From: an uncultured beta proteobacterium
GTDB taxonomy: Bacteria; Pseudomonadota; Gammaproteobacteria; Burkholderiales; Burkholderiaceae
Assembly (NCBI GenBank): GCA_903909925.1
Contig: CAIVXR010000224.1
Span: forward strand, 1-45,046
Reading direction: 5' to 3'
Length of the DNA: 45,046 nt
Shown here in pieces: positions 30,658 to 39,366 of this stretch. The notes beneath the pieces are model-generated. The model saw nothing but the letters and a program-made list of their open reading frames with translations. It did no database searches and was not told where the DNA came from. Made by a program: the position numbers and the translations under genes. The stretch's first letter is position 1. Every line of letters starts with the position of its first letter.

Positions 30658-30686
30658 GGCTGGGGAGCAATCTCCAGCCTTTTTTT
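30658..30686 (+). terminator. Intrinsic terminator after the metallopeptidase
   Basis: GGCTGGGGA-gcaa-TCTCCAGCC (30658-30679) is a 9-bp stem with one G-T pair, followed by seven T. It ends the two-gene cassette and separates it from the packaging genes. Confidence 0.92.
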
Positions 30687-30804
30687 GTGTCTTAAAGCAC
30701 TGTATTATTTGGATATTGAGATAAAAAGACCAGGCGATTCATGGTGCAAAGTAAACGGATTAAATCAGGCAAATTGAGCGATTCTATAAATCAGGGACAA
30801 GGCA

Positions 30805-31536
30805 ATGAACAAGGCAAGAGCTGTGCCAGATCATACGCTGGCAGCAAATGAGACTGAGCAAGGCAAAGCGCAAGGCAAGCCAGCTAAGGTCAAAAAGCCT
30901 ATTGAGCAACGAGTCAGGTTCTCAGGCGCAGAGTTAAGACAAGAGCTGCAAAAGAGACTGCCAGAAGTGAAGGCTAAACGTGTCCCTGCTAGTGAAGTGC
31001 TTATGGGAAGGCCAAGCACATACGATCCTGCAATAGGCGAGACAATACTAAACCTTATGAGTGAAGGTATGACTCTCACAGAGGCTTGTGATCATTTAAA
31101 GATTAAACGTAGCACTGTGTATAGTTGGGCAGAAAAGAGACAAGACTTCTCGGCAATTCTCGCACGCGCCAAGCTCGCTCTTGCGGAGCATGCTTTCACG
31201 CAAGCTCACCTAATCCCTAAAAAGCTTTATGAATCAGCGCTAAACGGGGAAGAGCTATCTGGCCCAATGGTAGCAGCCGCTAGACTCTACACTGACTCTC
31301 TCAAATGGTATGCCGAACGGTTGAACCCGCGAGACTATGCTCAGCAATCAAAGCAAAGCATTGAATTGACAGGCAAGAATGGCGGTCCGATCCAAACAAC
31401 GGCGCTTGTGTTTGACTCGCGTGACCTATCGCCGGAGGCAAGAGACGCTTTGCGCCTTGCTCTCATGTCCGCAAAGCCCAATGAAATCAATGACTTAGAG
31501 GCTATTGACGTGACGCCTGAAGCTGAGGAAGACTAA
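30805..31536 (+). CDS. terS: Terminase small subunit-like protein
   Basis: A 243-residue protein. After a charged N-terminus comes GRPSTYDPAIGETILNLMSE and then GMTLTEACDHLKIKRSTVYS, an HTH of the kind used by small terminases to bind the packaging site, followed by a helical oligomerisation region (FSAILARAKLALAEHAF, then YTDSLKWYAERLNPRDYAQQ) and an acidic tail. It would form the ring that recruits the large terminase (2 kb downstream). It is separated from the large subunit by five other genes, which is unusual. Still moderately GANTC-rich. Confidence 0.78.
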   Translation: MNKARAVPDHTLAANETEQGKAQGKPAKVKKPIEQRVRFSGAELRQELQKRLPEVKAKRVPASEVLMGRPSTYDPAIGETILNLMSEGMTLTEACDHLKIKRSTVYSWAEKRQDFSAILARAKLALAEHAFTQAHLIPKKLYESALNGEELSGPMVAAARLYTDSLKWYAERLNPRDYAQQSKQSIELTGKNGGPIQTTALVFDSRDLSPEARDALRLALMSAKPNEINDLEAIDVTPEAEED

Positions 31537-31803
31537 GTACCTAAGCAAATAGGGTACCTCGATATGGGATAGGGGGGAGGGGCTAATAGGATTTCCCTAA
31601 CAAAGTCTTAGGCTTCCACCTCCCCTTAATTACCTACAAAAACTCAAAATCCCTTTAAAAATGCCCTTTTTACCCCCCTGCAAGTTTGCCTTGACAAAAT
31701 CCCGCAACCTAATAGGTTCCATTTTGGGTCCCAGATGGGTCCCCCTTCCTTGGCGGCCAATCCTTGCTGAGGCCTACATAACTAGTTGATACATGGGGGT
31801 TAT
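31537..31803. promoter_or_regulatory. Intergenic region, possible late promoter
   Basis: These 267 bases have no supported gene. TTGACA at 31691-31696 is followed at 16 bases by the poor -10 TAGGTT (31713-31718). GGGTCCC occurs twice (31724-31742). A G-rich stretch (ggggggagggg, about 31569) can pair with cctcccc (about 31618) over a 40-base loop. It probably holds regulatory sequence for the packaging operon, but nothing is decisive. Confidence 0.35.
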
Positions 31804-32019
31804 ATGGTTGATGGTATTGTGAAGAGCATTGATGTGGCTCCTAATTGGGTCCCCCTAGCGCCTCATGAGGTAGCTTGGTTGCGGGATCAGGCTGCTCTGG
31901 CGGCTGTTAAGGGTATGGCTGGTAGTCTGGAATTGTCCGAACAATGGATAGCCAAGCGGGCGTATGCGATTGCGGATGCCCTGTTGGATCAGCGGGAATA
32001 CCACCCGGATCAGGATTAA
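31804..32019 (+). CDS. Small hypothetical protein
   Basis: A 71-residue helical protein: MVDGIVKSIDVAPNWVPLAP, then SEQWIAKRAYAIADALLDQR. ATG 31804 was chosen over an upstream TTG because GGGGGT precedes it. Not recognised. First of three small genes ahead of the DnaA-like gene. Confidence 0.6.
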   Translation: MVDGIVKSIDVAPNWVPLAPHEVAWLRDQAALAAVKGMAGSLELSEQWIAKRAYAIADALLDQREYHPDQD

Positions 32020-32028
32020 GGAGCTACC

Positions 32029-32328
32029 ATGAGGGGGAATTTTACGAACCATAAGTGGCTTATCCATGAGCTGACAAAAGCTTTGAATGGTTCCGTCAGG
32101 CAGGAGGAGTATGTTTCTGTCCTGGCGGCCCTGTCCAGATGCCGTGATTTGCTGGAGAAGGTGTCACCAAAGATTAAAGATGCCGAACTTAAGGATGAGG
32201 TTGACCTTTACCTCAACGTCCTGAGCGGGATTGTTGAGGATATTAAAGATTATCCAACTTCTTACATTACAGATGATGATTGGAAGGGTGCTGAAAATCA
32301 TTTGAGGAAGAAGGGTGTCATCAAGTGA
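32029..32328 (+). CDS. Small helical hypothetical protein
   Basis: A 99-residue protein with AAGGAG before ATG. It is all-helical: HKWLIHELTKALNGSVRQEE, then VLAALSRCRDLLEKVSPKIK, then LYLNVLSGIVEDIKDY. The stop shares a base with the next start. No family recognised. Confidence 0.6.
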   Translation: MRGNFTNHKWLIHELTKALNGSVRQEEYVSVLAALSRCRDLLEKVSPKIKDAELKDEVDLYLNVLSGIVEDIKDYPTSYITDDDWKGAENHLRKKGVIK

Positions 32329-32513
32329 TGCTCCAGCTTGATCCGCCCCTGCCTGTAGTTACTCCGGCAGGAAAAGCCCTAGCCCATGTATTGATTGATT
32401 ACGGAGCCGAGCATGACCTGCTCTGGGTTTGCTTTCAGGATAACGGGGAGTGCTGGACATGGAAGAACCAGGATATCAAAGCTGAGAAGAATATTACCTT
32501 TGGGAGAAAATGA
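32328..32513 (+). CDS. Conserved small phage protein (DYGAEHDLLWVCF)
   Basis: A 61-residue protein: MLQLDPPLPVVTPAGKALAH, then VLIDYGAEHDLLWVCFQDNG, then ECWTWKNQDIKAEKNITFGR. I recall near-identical small proteins in many uncultured podovirus genomes near the terminase. It is a compact beta fold rich in Trp. Function unknown. Tight overlaps with both neighbours (TGATG). Confidence 0.75.
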   Translation: MLQLDPPLPVVTPAGKALAHVLIDYGAEHDLLWVCFQDNGECWTWKNQDIKAEKNITFGRK

Positions 32514-33022
32514 TGTACTCCACTGAGTTAATTCAACATTATAGGGAAGTAAGAAAACGCCTGCATGGGTCCCCTGTTAAGGTCGCACCTCCTGTTAAAC
32601 AGGTTGAGCTGGTTGTTATATTGAATGAGCCACCACCTCCCCCTCCTGTAGTACCGGAACCCTCACCCATTGAGCTACAACCCATGTTTGTTCCGATCAT
32701 TACCCGTAAGAACCGGATGATGGAAGTGATTAAACAAATGATTGAAGCTGAAGGCATGGTTTGGGAAAAGGTGTTTTCTTATAACAGGATCCAGAAGTAC
32801 GTCATCGTACGCCGCAAAATCTGGGCATGGCTCCATAGTTGTAAGATGACCGTTATGCAGATTGCCAAGTTTTGTCGGCCTGAGAAGCCCTATGATCATA
32901 CGACAGTTATTCATGGGCTAAGGAAATTTGCTGAAAACCCAGTTCAGTTGCCACCTCCCATTCTATGTGGGACAATCCCTCCCCATCAAGACAAGAACCA
33001 GATGGAGACTGCCGCACTCTGA
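32513..33022 (+). CDS. DnaA domain IV-like DNA-binding protein
   Basis: ATG 32513 is better spaced from GGGAG than the ATG three bases upstream. The 169-residue product has a Pro-rich linker (EPPPPPPVVPEPSP, about 39-52) and a C-terminal domain like DnaA domain IV: RRKIWAWLHSCKMTVMQIAK, then the signature DHTTVIHGLRKF (about 128-139). In DnaA this HTH reads DnaA boxes. There is no AAA+ domain. It could mimic or block host DnaA, or bind phage sites such as a packaging or replication region. Confidence 0.75.
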   Translation: MYSTELIQHYREVRKRLHGSPVKVAPPVKQVELVVILNEPPPPPPVVPEPSPIELQPMFVPIITRKNRMMEVIKQMIEAEGMVWEKVFSYNRIQKYVIVRRKIWAWLHSCKMTVMQIAKFCRPEKPYDHTTVIHGLRKFAENPVQLPPPILCGTIPPHQDKNQMETAAL

Positions 33023-33039
33023 CGAAGTGCAAACAGAAA

Positions 33040-33055
33040 GGTTTCACGTGAAACA
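33040..33055. promoter_or_regulatory. parS-like palindrome (15 of 16 match) over a start codon
   Basis: GGTTTCACGTGAAACA differs from the bacterial chromosomal parS consensus TGTTTCACGTGAAACA only at the first base; the inner 14 bases (33041-33054) are a perfect palindrome. The GTG start of the transglycosylase (33048) is its centre. A given 14-mer is expected about 0.0002 times in a window of this size. Would bind host ParB. Confidence 0.75.
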
Positions 33056-33650
33056 AGCAATTATTCCTGCCCTGGCGGCCATGGCCTGTATGTCGATCGG
33101 TACTTGGGCCTTCGAGGGAGATGACAATCCCGCAATCTTTGCACAACGAGACAAAATGGGATGGGGCAAGCAATCTGAAAACTTTGCCGGATATGGCTGG
33201 GTGGATTCTATGACCAAGAACCGCCAACAGGTTGCTCAGGAAATTGCCACCAAGGTACGATCCCGCATGGGAGCTGAATGGGTAGAACCAGCACTGAAGA
33301 TTGCTAAAATAGAAAGCGGATACAGCTGTGACGTAAAAGGTCCCAAGACTGCTCATGGTAGAGCTGTCGGGCCTCTACAGGTCTTGGTCGGTAGTGCTGA
33401 AAGTCTGGGTATTAGTGCATATGAGTTGAATTCATCTTGCACAGCCCAGATCGAAGCTGGCGTCCGGCATATGGAACGGTGCGTTAAACTGGGAGCTAAA
33501 ACAGCCGCCCAGATGGCATCATGCCATGTGTCAGGCAATCCGTTCAATAAGAAGCTGACCCGTAAAGCAGAACGCTATCGCCAGAAATACATCAAGATGG
33601 CAATGGCAGCAAAAGTGCCTACATGGGTAGGAACGCTCTATTACTGGTAG
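33048..33650 (+). CDS. Secreted or virion lytic transglycosylase (SLT-like)
   Basis: GTG 33048, six bases after AAAGG; the frame extends upstream only through the previous gene. The 200-residue protein has an N-terminal hydrophobic signal (MKQAIIPALAAMACMSIGTW, then AFEG). The catalytic SLT motif is LKIAKIESGYSC (Glu89), followed by GRAVGPLQVL (the GxxGxxQ-like element) and a helical end with CHVSGNPFNKKL. It cleaves peptidoglycan glycan strands. Placement directly before the large terminase suggests a virion-entry or early cell-wall role separate from the GH24 lysozyme. Confidence 0.82.
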   Translation: MKQAIIPALAAMACMSIGTWAFEGDDNPAIFAQRDKMGWGKQSENFAGYGWVDSMTKNRQQVAQEIATKVRSRMGAEWVEPALKIAKIESGYSCDVKGPKTAHGRAVGPLQVLVGSAESLGISAYELNSSCTAQIEAGVRHMERCVKLGAKTAAQMASCHVSGNPFNKKLTRKAERYRQKYIKMAMAAKVPTWVGTLYYW

Positions 33651-33655
33651 GCACA

Positions 33656-35425
33656 ATGGGTATCGTTACAATAGATGGGGTGGATGTGGATCTGGATCGG
33701 CAACTTGCTGATTTGGACCGCGCCGACTGTGAAGACAGCCTGTATAAGTTCCTGCAATACGCTTGGAAATATATAGACTCTAGCACCTTTACCAACGGCT
33801 GGCCCATTGAAGCTGTAGCTGAACACCTTCAAGCGGTAACAGACGGGGATATTAAAAAGCTTATTATTAACATCCCGCCGCGTTGCGCCAAATCATCTCT
33901 GGTGTCTGTAGCCTTTCCTGCATGGGTTTGGGGTCAGCCCCGTATCTGGGACAGCCCGACTTCAGGGCCAGGTGTGCAGTTCCTTCATGCGTCTTATGCT
34001 CAGCAGCTTTCTCTCAGAGACAGCACCAAATGCCGCCGCCTGATTGAAAGCCCGTGGTATCAGCAGCTATGGGGTGATCGGTTCAAGCTCAGCTCGGATC
34101 AAAATACCAAAACCAGATTTGATAATGACCAATCAGGGTCCCGCCTGGCAACCTCCGTAGGGTCCGCCCTGACGGGTGAAGGTGGTAATATCATTGTTGT
34201 TGACGATCCCAACGCCGCCCAGGAAGCTTTCTCCGAAGCAACCATTCATTCAACTATTGAATGGTGGGATACAGCCCTGTCTACCCGTCTTAACGATCCC
34301 AAGACAGGCGCGTTTATTGTTATTCAACAAAGGCTGTCAGAAGAAGACCTGACTGGTCATATCCTATCCAAGAACAGTGATGACTGGGTGCATCTCTGCT
34401 TGCCTATGCGTTACGAATGGAAAAGACATAGTTACACTTCTATTGATTGGAACGACCCAAGAGGCATGGATACCCAAGGTAATCCCCTGGTGGCCATTGA
34501 CCCTGACGGCAATCGTATACCTGTCAGCATGGAAGCCGAGAAAGAACTGGAGCGTAGGGAAGGAACCCTGCTTTGGCCTGAGCGTTTTGATGCCCGTGTG
34601 GTTGATAGTCTGGAGAAAGAACAGGGTCCTTGGACCTTTGCAGGGCAGTTCCAGCAACGCCCGGAACCAAAAGGCGGCGGTATCATCAAATCCGACTGGT
34701 GGCAGCCATGGCAAAACGAAGAATATCCGCCTATGGACCTGATTATTGCCACGCTAGATACAGCCTATACAGCCAAAACCCAGAATGATCCCTCCGCCAT
34801 GACGGTATGGGGAGTGTTTACGGGTGCAAAAGCCGAAATGTCCAATAGATATATCAACAAGAACAATAAAAACCGCGATAGTGAAACCCAATCTGCCTTG
34901 TTTGATGATGCAGTAGGGACAAAGTTTGGTCGCAGATACACCGAAAACTCAGCCCCCAAAGTTATGATGATGAATGCCTGGGAGGGTCGGTACGAGCTGC
35001 ACCAGCTTGTGCTGAAAGTTGCCCAGACATGCCGTGCCATGAAGGTAGATCGGCTCCTGATCGAGAATAAAGCTGCCGGACATAGCGTGGCACAAGAGAT
35101 ACAGCGCCTATACGGTTATGAAAACTTTGCCGTCCAGCTCTATGATCCTAAATCTCAGGACAAATTAGCCAGATTGCACTCTGTAGAGCATCTGTTTGCT
35201 GAAGGAATGATCTTCGCACCCAATAAACAATGGGCCGAGATGGTCATCAATCAGGTCTCCCAGTTCCCTAAAGGCAAACATGATGACTTGGTAGATACCG
35301 TCTCCATGGCATTAAGGCATTTACGCGAGAGCGGGGTATTGGTAAGGCAGGTTGAATGGACATCAGACATGGAGTCATCCATGATGTTCAAAGGCAACAC
35401 TACTGTCCCTCTATATCCGGTTTGA
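33656..35425 (+). CDS. terL: Terminase large subunit (ATPase and nuclease)
   Basis: ATG 33656 was chosen; an upstream in-frame ATG (33623) lies inside the transglycosylase gene. The 589-residue protein has a Walker A-like loop NIPPRCAKSS (about 72-81), Walker B IIVVDDP (about 180), and the RNase H-like nuclease acidic residues in IATLDTAY (about 365), LLIENKAAG (about 467) and KHDDLVDTVSMAL (about 541). It drives DNA into the head and cuts it. An insert near NRYINKNNKNRDSETQ is more divergent. Length and motifs are complete. Confidence 0.95.
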   Translation: MGIVTIDGVDVDLDRQLADLDRADCEDSLYKFLQYAWKYIDSSTFTNGWPIEAVAEHLQAVTDGDIKKLIINIPPRCAKSSLVSVAFPAWVWGQPRIWDSPTSGPGVQFLHASYAQQLSLRDSTKCRRLIESPWYQQLWGDRFKLSSDQNTKTRFDNDQSGSRLATSVGSALTGEGGNIIVVDDPNAAQEAFSEATIHSTIEWWDTALSTRLNDPKTGAFIVIQQRLSEEDLTGHILSKNSDDWVHLCLPMRYEWKRHSYTSIDWNDPRGMDTQGNPLVAIDPDGNRIPVSMEAEKELERREGTLLWPERFDARVVDSLEKEQGPWTFAGQFQQRPEPKGGGIIKSDWWQPWQNEEYPPMDLIIATLDTAYTAKTQNDPSAMTVWGVFTGAKAEMSNRYINKNNKNRDSETQSALFDDAVGTKFGRRYTENSAPKVMMMNAWEGRYELHQLVLKVAQTCRAMKVDRLLIENKAAGHSVAQEIQRLYGYENFAVQLYDPKSQDKLARLHSVEHLFAEGMIFAPNKQWAEMVINQVSQFPKGKHDDLVDTVSMALRHLRESGVLVRQVEWTSDMESSMMFKGNTTVPLYPV

Positions 35426-35427
35426 AA

Positions 35428-35640
35428 ATGCAAAGAGTTCTAGCAAATGCCATAGTTGACGTCCTTCAGGAGCCTACTCCCTTCACAATGGGTAAGTTCG
35501 AGATCAAAGTCTGGGGTAAAGAACCCTATGATTATGTTCGGCACTATGAAATCTCAGCAAAAACAGATACAGTTGCTGCTCAAGAAGGTCTTCGACGGTT
35601 TGTTGAAGAGATGGAGCAGCTTGACCCTGCAAAGGACTGA
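35428..35640 (+). CDS. Small conserved protein between terminase and portal
   Basis: A 70-residue protein: MQRVLANAIVDVLQEPTPFT, then KFEIKVWGKEPYDYVRHYEI, then AAQEGLRRFVEEMEQL. The start lies two bases after the terminase stop; the longer upstream frame only overlaps the terminase. A small alpha/beta fold, as I recall, at the same place in related phages. Function unknown. Confidence 0.68.
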   Translation: MQRVLANAIVDVLQEPTPFTMGKFEIKVWGKEPYDYVRHYEISAKTDTVAAQEGLRRFVEEMEQLDPAKD

Positions 35641-35643
35641 CCC

Positions 35644-37905
35644 ATGCCCATGGTTCCGGGGCTTATGCCCAATATTCGCCAGCCCCAACCCGACGCTGAC
35701 CCTTCTCTTGATCCCTCTGAAATCATTATAGAAATGGTTGACGATCAGGCAGACAAGCCTGAGCTGGATATGAATGGTAATGTACTCAAGATTGAACATG
35801 CTGACGGGTCTGTCAGTGTTTCTCTTGATGGGAAGCCAATCCAGGAAGCTGAAAGCGAGTATAACGAAGAGTTCTTTGAGAACCTCGTTGATAAAATTGA
35901 AGATTCCGAGCTAAGCCGCATTGCGGACGAACTGATTCGAGGCGTCAGTGATGACATTGAAAGCCGTAGAGAGTGGATCGAGGACCGTGCGCTTGGTATC
36001 AAGCTGCTTGGTTTGAAGATCGAGATCCCGAACTTGCAGGGTGCAGCCGATGGTGCGCCTGTCGAGGGCATGAGCAAGGTTCGCCACCCCCTTCTTCTGG
36101 AGGCCGTACTTCGCTTTCAAGCTAACGCACGTTCCGAGCTGCTTCCTACCGATGGCCCAGTCAAAATCAGGGATGATGGCAACAATACGGACCTGCAAAA
36201 AGACCAACTAGCCAATTTCCTAGAGCGTGATCTGAACCATTATCTTACAACGACCGCATCTGAATATTATCCCGACACGGATCGTATGCTGCTCATGCTT
36301 GGTTTTGGCGGAACGTCTTTTAAGAAGGTGTATTTTTGTCCGTTACGAAATCGCCCCATCTCCGAAAGCGTTGATGCGGATGATTTGGTGGTTAATAATG
36401 CCGCCACGGACTTGGAAAACGCCCGCCGCGTCACCCACCGCACGTTTATGAAGCCATCCACGGTTAAAAGGCTTCAGATCCTTGGTGTTTACCGCGATGT
36501 AGACCTTTCAACGCCGTCTTCTCCGCAGTTAGACAGCGTCCAGCGGGAAAAGAACTCCGTACAAGGCATTGTAGCTGAATCCTTGCGTCCCGAAGATCGT
36601 GATCGTGAGATTTATGAGTGCTATTGCGAATTAAACATCAAAGGCTTCGAGCATAAATGGAAAGGCAAGGAGACGGGGTTAGAAATCCCGTACCGTGTGA
36701 CCATTGATGTCTCGTCCAAAGAAATTTTGTCTATTGTTCGCAATTATGACGAGGAAGATGATGAGCTTCCCACCTCAAGGCGCAATTTTGTCAAATATAC
36801 GTTTGTTCCGGGCATGGGTTTCTATGACATTGGCCTCCTGCACATACTGGGCAATACGACTAATGCTATTACTGCTGCGTGGCGTGAGCTTCTTGATGCT
36901 GGCATGTATGCAAACTTCCCTGGCTTCCTCATGGCCGATACTGGTGCGCGCCAGAATACAAATATCTTTCGCGTTCCTCCTGGCGGAGGCGCACTTGTTA
37001 AAACGGGTGGTATGCCCCTAAGCGAAGCCATCATGCCATTGCCATACAAGGAGCCATCAGGAGCCTTGATGACGCTGGTAGACAACATCGCCCAGACGGG
37101 TATGCGTATTGGCGGCGTATCCGAGCAGCAGGTTGGCGAAGGCAAGAGCGAAATGCCTGTTGGCACAACGCTGGCAATGCTTGAGCAGGCCGCCAAGGTA
37201 TTAAATGCCGTTCACAAAAGGCTTCATTCTGCTCAGTCAGAAGAGTTCGAGCTTATTGTACGTACATTTAAAGAACACCCAAGCGCTTTCTGGCAACGGA
37301 ACAAGAAGCCTGCCTATCAGTGGGACGAAGAAACATTCCTGGCGGCCATTAACAACTGCGATTTTGTTCCTCAAGCTGATCCAAACACAGCCTCTCAAGC
37401 CCAGCGCCTTGTTAAGATCAGCGCCTTAAAGCAACTTCAACAAGCCAATCCGGGATTGTATGATGCGGTAGCTGTTGAGACAGCTTCCTTGCAGGCGCTT
37501 GGATGGAACAACCCGCAACAGTTCCTTGCCCCGCCTGATCAGCGTAACAAGCCCTCGCCAGAACAACAGAAGGCTATGTCTGACGCCCAGAACGATGCCA
37601 AGAACTCTGATGCCCGTATGTTGGATAGCCAGACACGCGCCAAGGAGTCTGAAGCCAAGATTGTTCTGGATCAGCAACGCGCACAAATGGATGCCGCCAA
37701 GACCCAAGGCAACATTATGCGTAATTCTCAAACTTCAGATGACAAAGAAAAAGATCGGCAATCCAACGAGCGTATTCAATTGCTCGACTTTGCCCAGGAT
37801 CTTGTCAAAAACCCAGAGGCTCTTCCAATGATTGAGCCAATTATTGCACCAGCCCTTCAGCAATTGGGCGTTGGCGGTCTTAAGCCGCCAGGCATGGGAG
37901 GTTAA
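35644..37905 (+). CDS. Portal protein (SU10/P22-like)
   Basis: A 753-residue protein with AAGGA before ATG. Portal features: SRREWIEDRALGIKLLGLKI, VRHPLLLEAVLRFQANARSE, and the long Met/Gly segment FVPGMGFYDIGLLHILGNTT, then NAITAAWRELLDAGMYANFP, typical of the wing/stem of P22-like portals; then IAQTGMRIGGVSEQQVGEGK. The C-terminal ~150 residues are a Gln/Ala-rich coiled coil (barrel). It forms the dodecameric DNA channel at the head vertex. Confidence 0.92.
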   Translation: MPMVPGLMPNIRQPQPDADPSLDPSEIIIEMVDDQADKPELDMNGNVLKIEHADGSVSVSLDGKPIQEAESEYNEEFFENLVDKIEDSELSRIADELIRGVSDDIESRREWIEDRALGIKLLGLKIEIPNLQGAADGAPVEGMSKVRHPLLLEAVLRFQANARSELLPTDGPVKIRDDGNNTDLQKDQLANFLERDLNHYLTTTASEYYPDTDRMLLMLGFGGTSFKKVYFCPLRNRPISESVDADDLVVNNAATDLENARRVTHRTFMKPSTVKRLQILGVYRDVDLSTPSSPQLDSVQREKNSVQGIVAESLRPEDRDREIYECYCELNIKGFEHKWKGKETGLEIPYRVTIDVSSKEILSIVRNYDEEDDELPTSRRNFVKYTFVPGMGFYDIGLLHILGNTTNAITAAWRELLDAGMYANFPGFLMADTGARQNTNIFRVPPGGGALVKTGGMPLSEAIMPLPYKEPSGALMTLVDNIAQTGMRIGGVSEQQVGEGKSEMPVGTTLAMLEQAAKVLNAVHKRLHSAQSEEFELIVRTFKEHPSAFWQRNKKPAYQWDEETFLAAINNCDFVPQADPNTASQAQRLVKISALKQLQQANPGLYDAVAVETASLQALGWNNPQQFLAPPDQRNKPSPEQQKAMSDAQNDAKNSDARMLDSQTRAKESEAKIVLDQQRAQMDAAKTQGNIMRNSQTSDDKEKDRQSNERIQLLDFAQDLVKNPEALPMIEPIIAPALQQLGVGGLKPPGMGG

Positions 37906-37907
37906 CT

Positions 37908-39362
37908 ATGGCTGATCGCAAAGCAGTAACGCCTCGCTCCATGGCGGCCCAGATCCAAGGCCCGGAAAGTCGTCCTGGCTATCAGGAATATGTGTCCGAT
38001 CCCCGCAATCAAGATGCAGCAATAGAAGCTGCATTAAATATTGCAGGATTATTTCCGATGCTGAGCGGATTGAGGCTTCCGGGAATCTTGCAAGCCGCCA
38101 AGAGATCGTCAGATCTAGTTCGCGCTGCTAATAAAGCGGATCAGTATTTCCGGCCAGATACACCGCGTCCTAACTCGATGCAGCCTGAAGAAATGCTGCG
38201 TACAGAGCAGATTCCTACGGTTCGCCCCAAAGAACTTACGTATGATGCAAATTATCGCGATCCTGCTTACTTTGGAAAACGCACCGAGCCAGACCCTCGC
38301 CTAGTTGCTGGCGATGAAGGGTTTGGTTCAAGCGCCGCCAATCTTGGCAAAAATCAAAACATGTCCCGTCAAGCTGAACAAGATTTTGTTCGAGATCAGC
38401 TCGCCCGTATGGGGGATGAAGGCAATGTAGGGCCTTTAAATGAGCTTTTGCGCCGACAAATCAATGAGGCGGCGGATCGAAACTATTCTCAAAATCAATT
38501 GTCTACTCTTGAAGGCGAAGGCGGTGTTACTGCTGATGCCATTCAAGCAGCAAAGGACTTGCACAATAACCGCATAGCTAAAGAGCAAGCCATTAGAGAA
38601 GCTGAAGTAGCTCGGTGGGAAGACGAAGGCGGTGGCATGGCCCACAGCCGCGTTCCTCCTGTATTCACCCGTGATTTTACCATGGGCGAAACAGTTCCAA
38701 TGACGCATGGTATCCTGCAAGGAAAACCCTATTATGGGCCGCTTGCTACCCGCTCATCAACCGAAATGGTAGGCACTCTTGGACCAGAAATTACACCTGA
38801 AATTGCCGCAGCTCTCAATGCTGCAAAAGGCGCGGGTAATGCTAATCTTCCTTTACTTGCTGCCCTCGGACTTGGCGGTTTTGGTGGCGGTTACGCTCTT
38901 AGCCAGCTTTACGGTGGCCAACCTGGCGCAGCAGTACCTCCCTCTGGTGGCCCAATCCCTCAAGAAACTAACGCATCGCAGCCTCAAGGCCGCAGCGTAG
39001 CACCATCAGCTCGTCAGCCACTTAATTTACCGCCAGACGCTCCTGACGGGTTTGTATTAACGCGTGACGCAGAAGGAAAACGGGCTAGTCCTGTAATCCA
39101 ACAAGCTATAGAAGCAGCTTTTCAAAGCGCGGCCAATCGACAAGAAGCACCTAAGGCCCCAGAACGCACTACTATTGACTGGGGCGATCCTAATCGTGCA
39201 TCCGACTTCTTCCGTGCATCAAAGCAAATGCAAGAAGCCATCAATGCAGGTAAAGATGTCGGGTACTACGGACAAAAAGAAAAACGTGGCGGATCTGTAG
39301 AAAAGAAGCCTGATTCGGTTCACAAAGCTCTTGAGATTATTCACCACCTTATTACTCGGTGA
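37908..39362 (+). CDS. Large virion-type protein with GG C-terminal motif
   Basis: GGAGG seven bases before ATG. The 484-residue product has an N-terminal helix (QDAAIEAALNIAGLFPMLSG), a polar middle with QDFVRDQLARMGDEG, one Gly-rich hydrophobic segment (LLAALGLGGFGGGYALSQL, about 322-340), a Pro-rich linker and the C-terminus KRGGSVEKKPDSVHKALEII. The membrane-like segment and the ending suggest an internal or ejection protein. Not recognised as a family. Confidence 0.55.
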   Translation: MADRKAVTPRSMAAQIQGPESRPGYQEYVSDPRNQDAAIEAALNIAGLFPMLSGLRLPGILQAAKRSSDLVRAANKADQYFRPDTPRPNSMQPEEMLRTEQIPTVRPKELTYDANYRDPAYFGKRTEPDPRLVAGDEGFGSSAANLGKNQNMSRQAEQDFVRDQLARMGDEGNVGPLNELLRRQINEAADRNYSQNQLSTLEGEGGVTADAIQAAKDLHNNRIAKEQAIREAEVARWEDEGGGMAHSRVPPVFTRDFTMGETVPMTHGILQGKPYYGPLATRSSTEMVGTLGPEITPEIAAALNAAKGAGNANLPLLAALGLGGFGGGYALSQLYGGQPGAAVPPSGGPIPQETNASQPQGRSVAPSARQPLNLPPDAPDGFVLTRDAEGKRASPVIQQAIEAAFQSAANRQEAPKAPERTTIDWGDPNRASDFFRASKQMQEAINAGKDVGYYGQKEKRGGSVEKKPDSVHKALEIIHHLITR

Positions 39363-39366
39363 CATC

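Noticed and set aside
30741-30851. 36-codon frame before the small terminase (MVQSKRIKSGKLSD...)
   Set aside because: No clear Shine-Dalgarno sequence; overlaps the small terminase start and lacks protein features.
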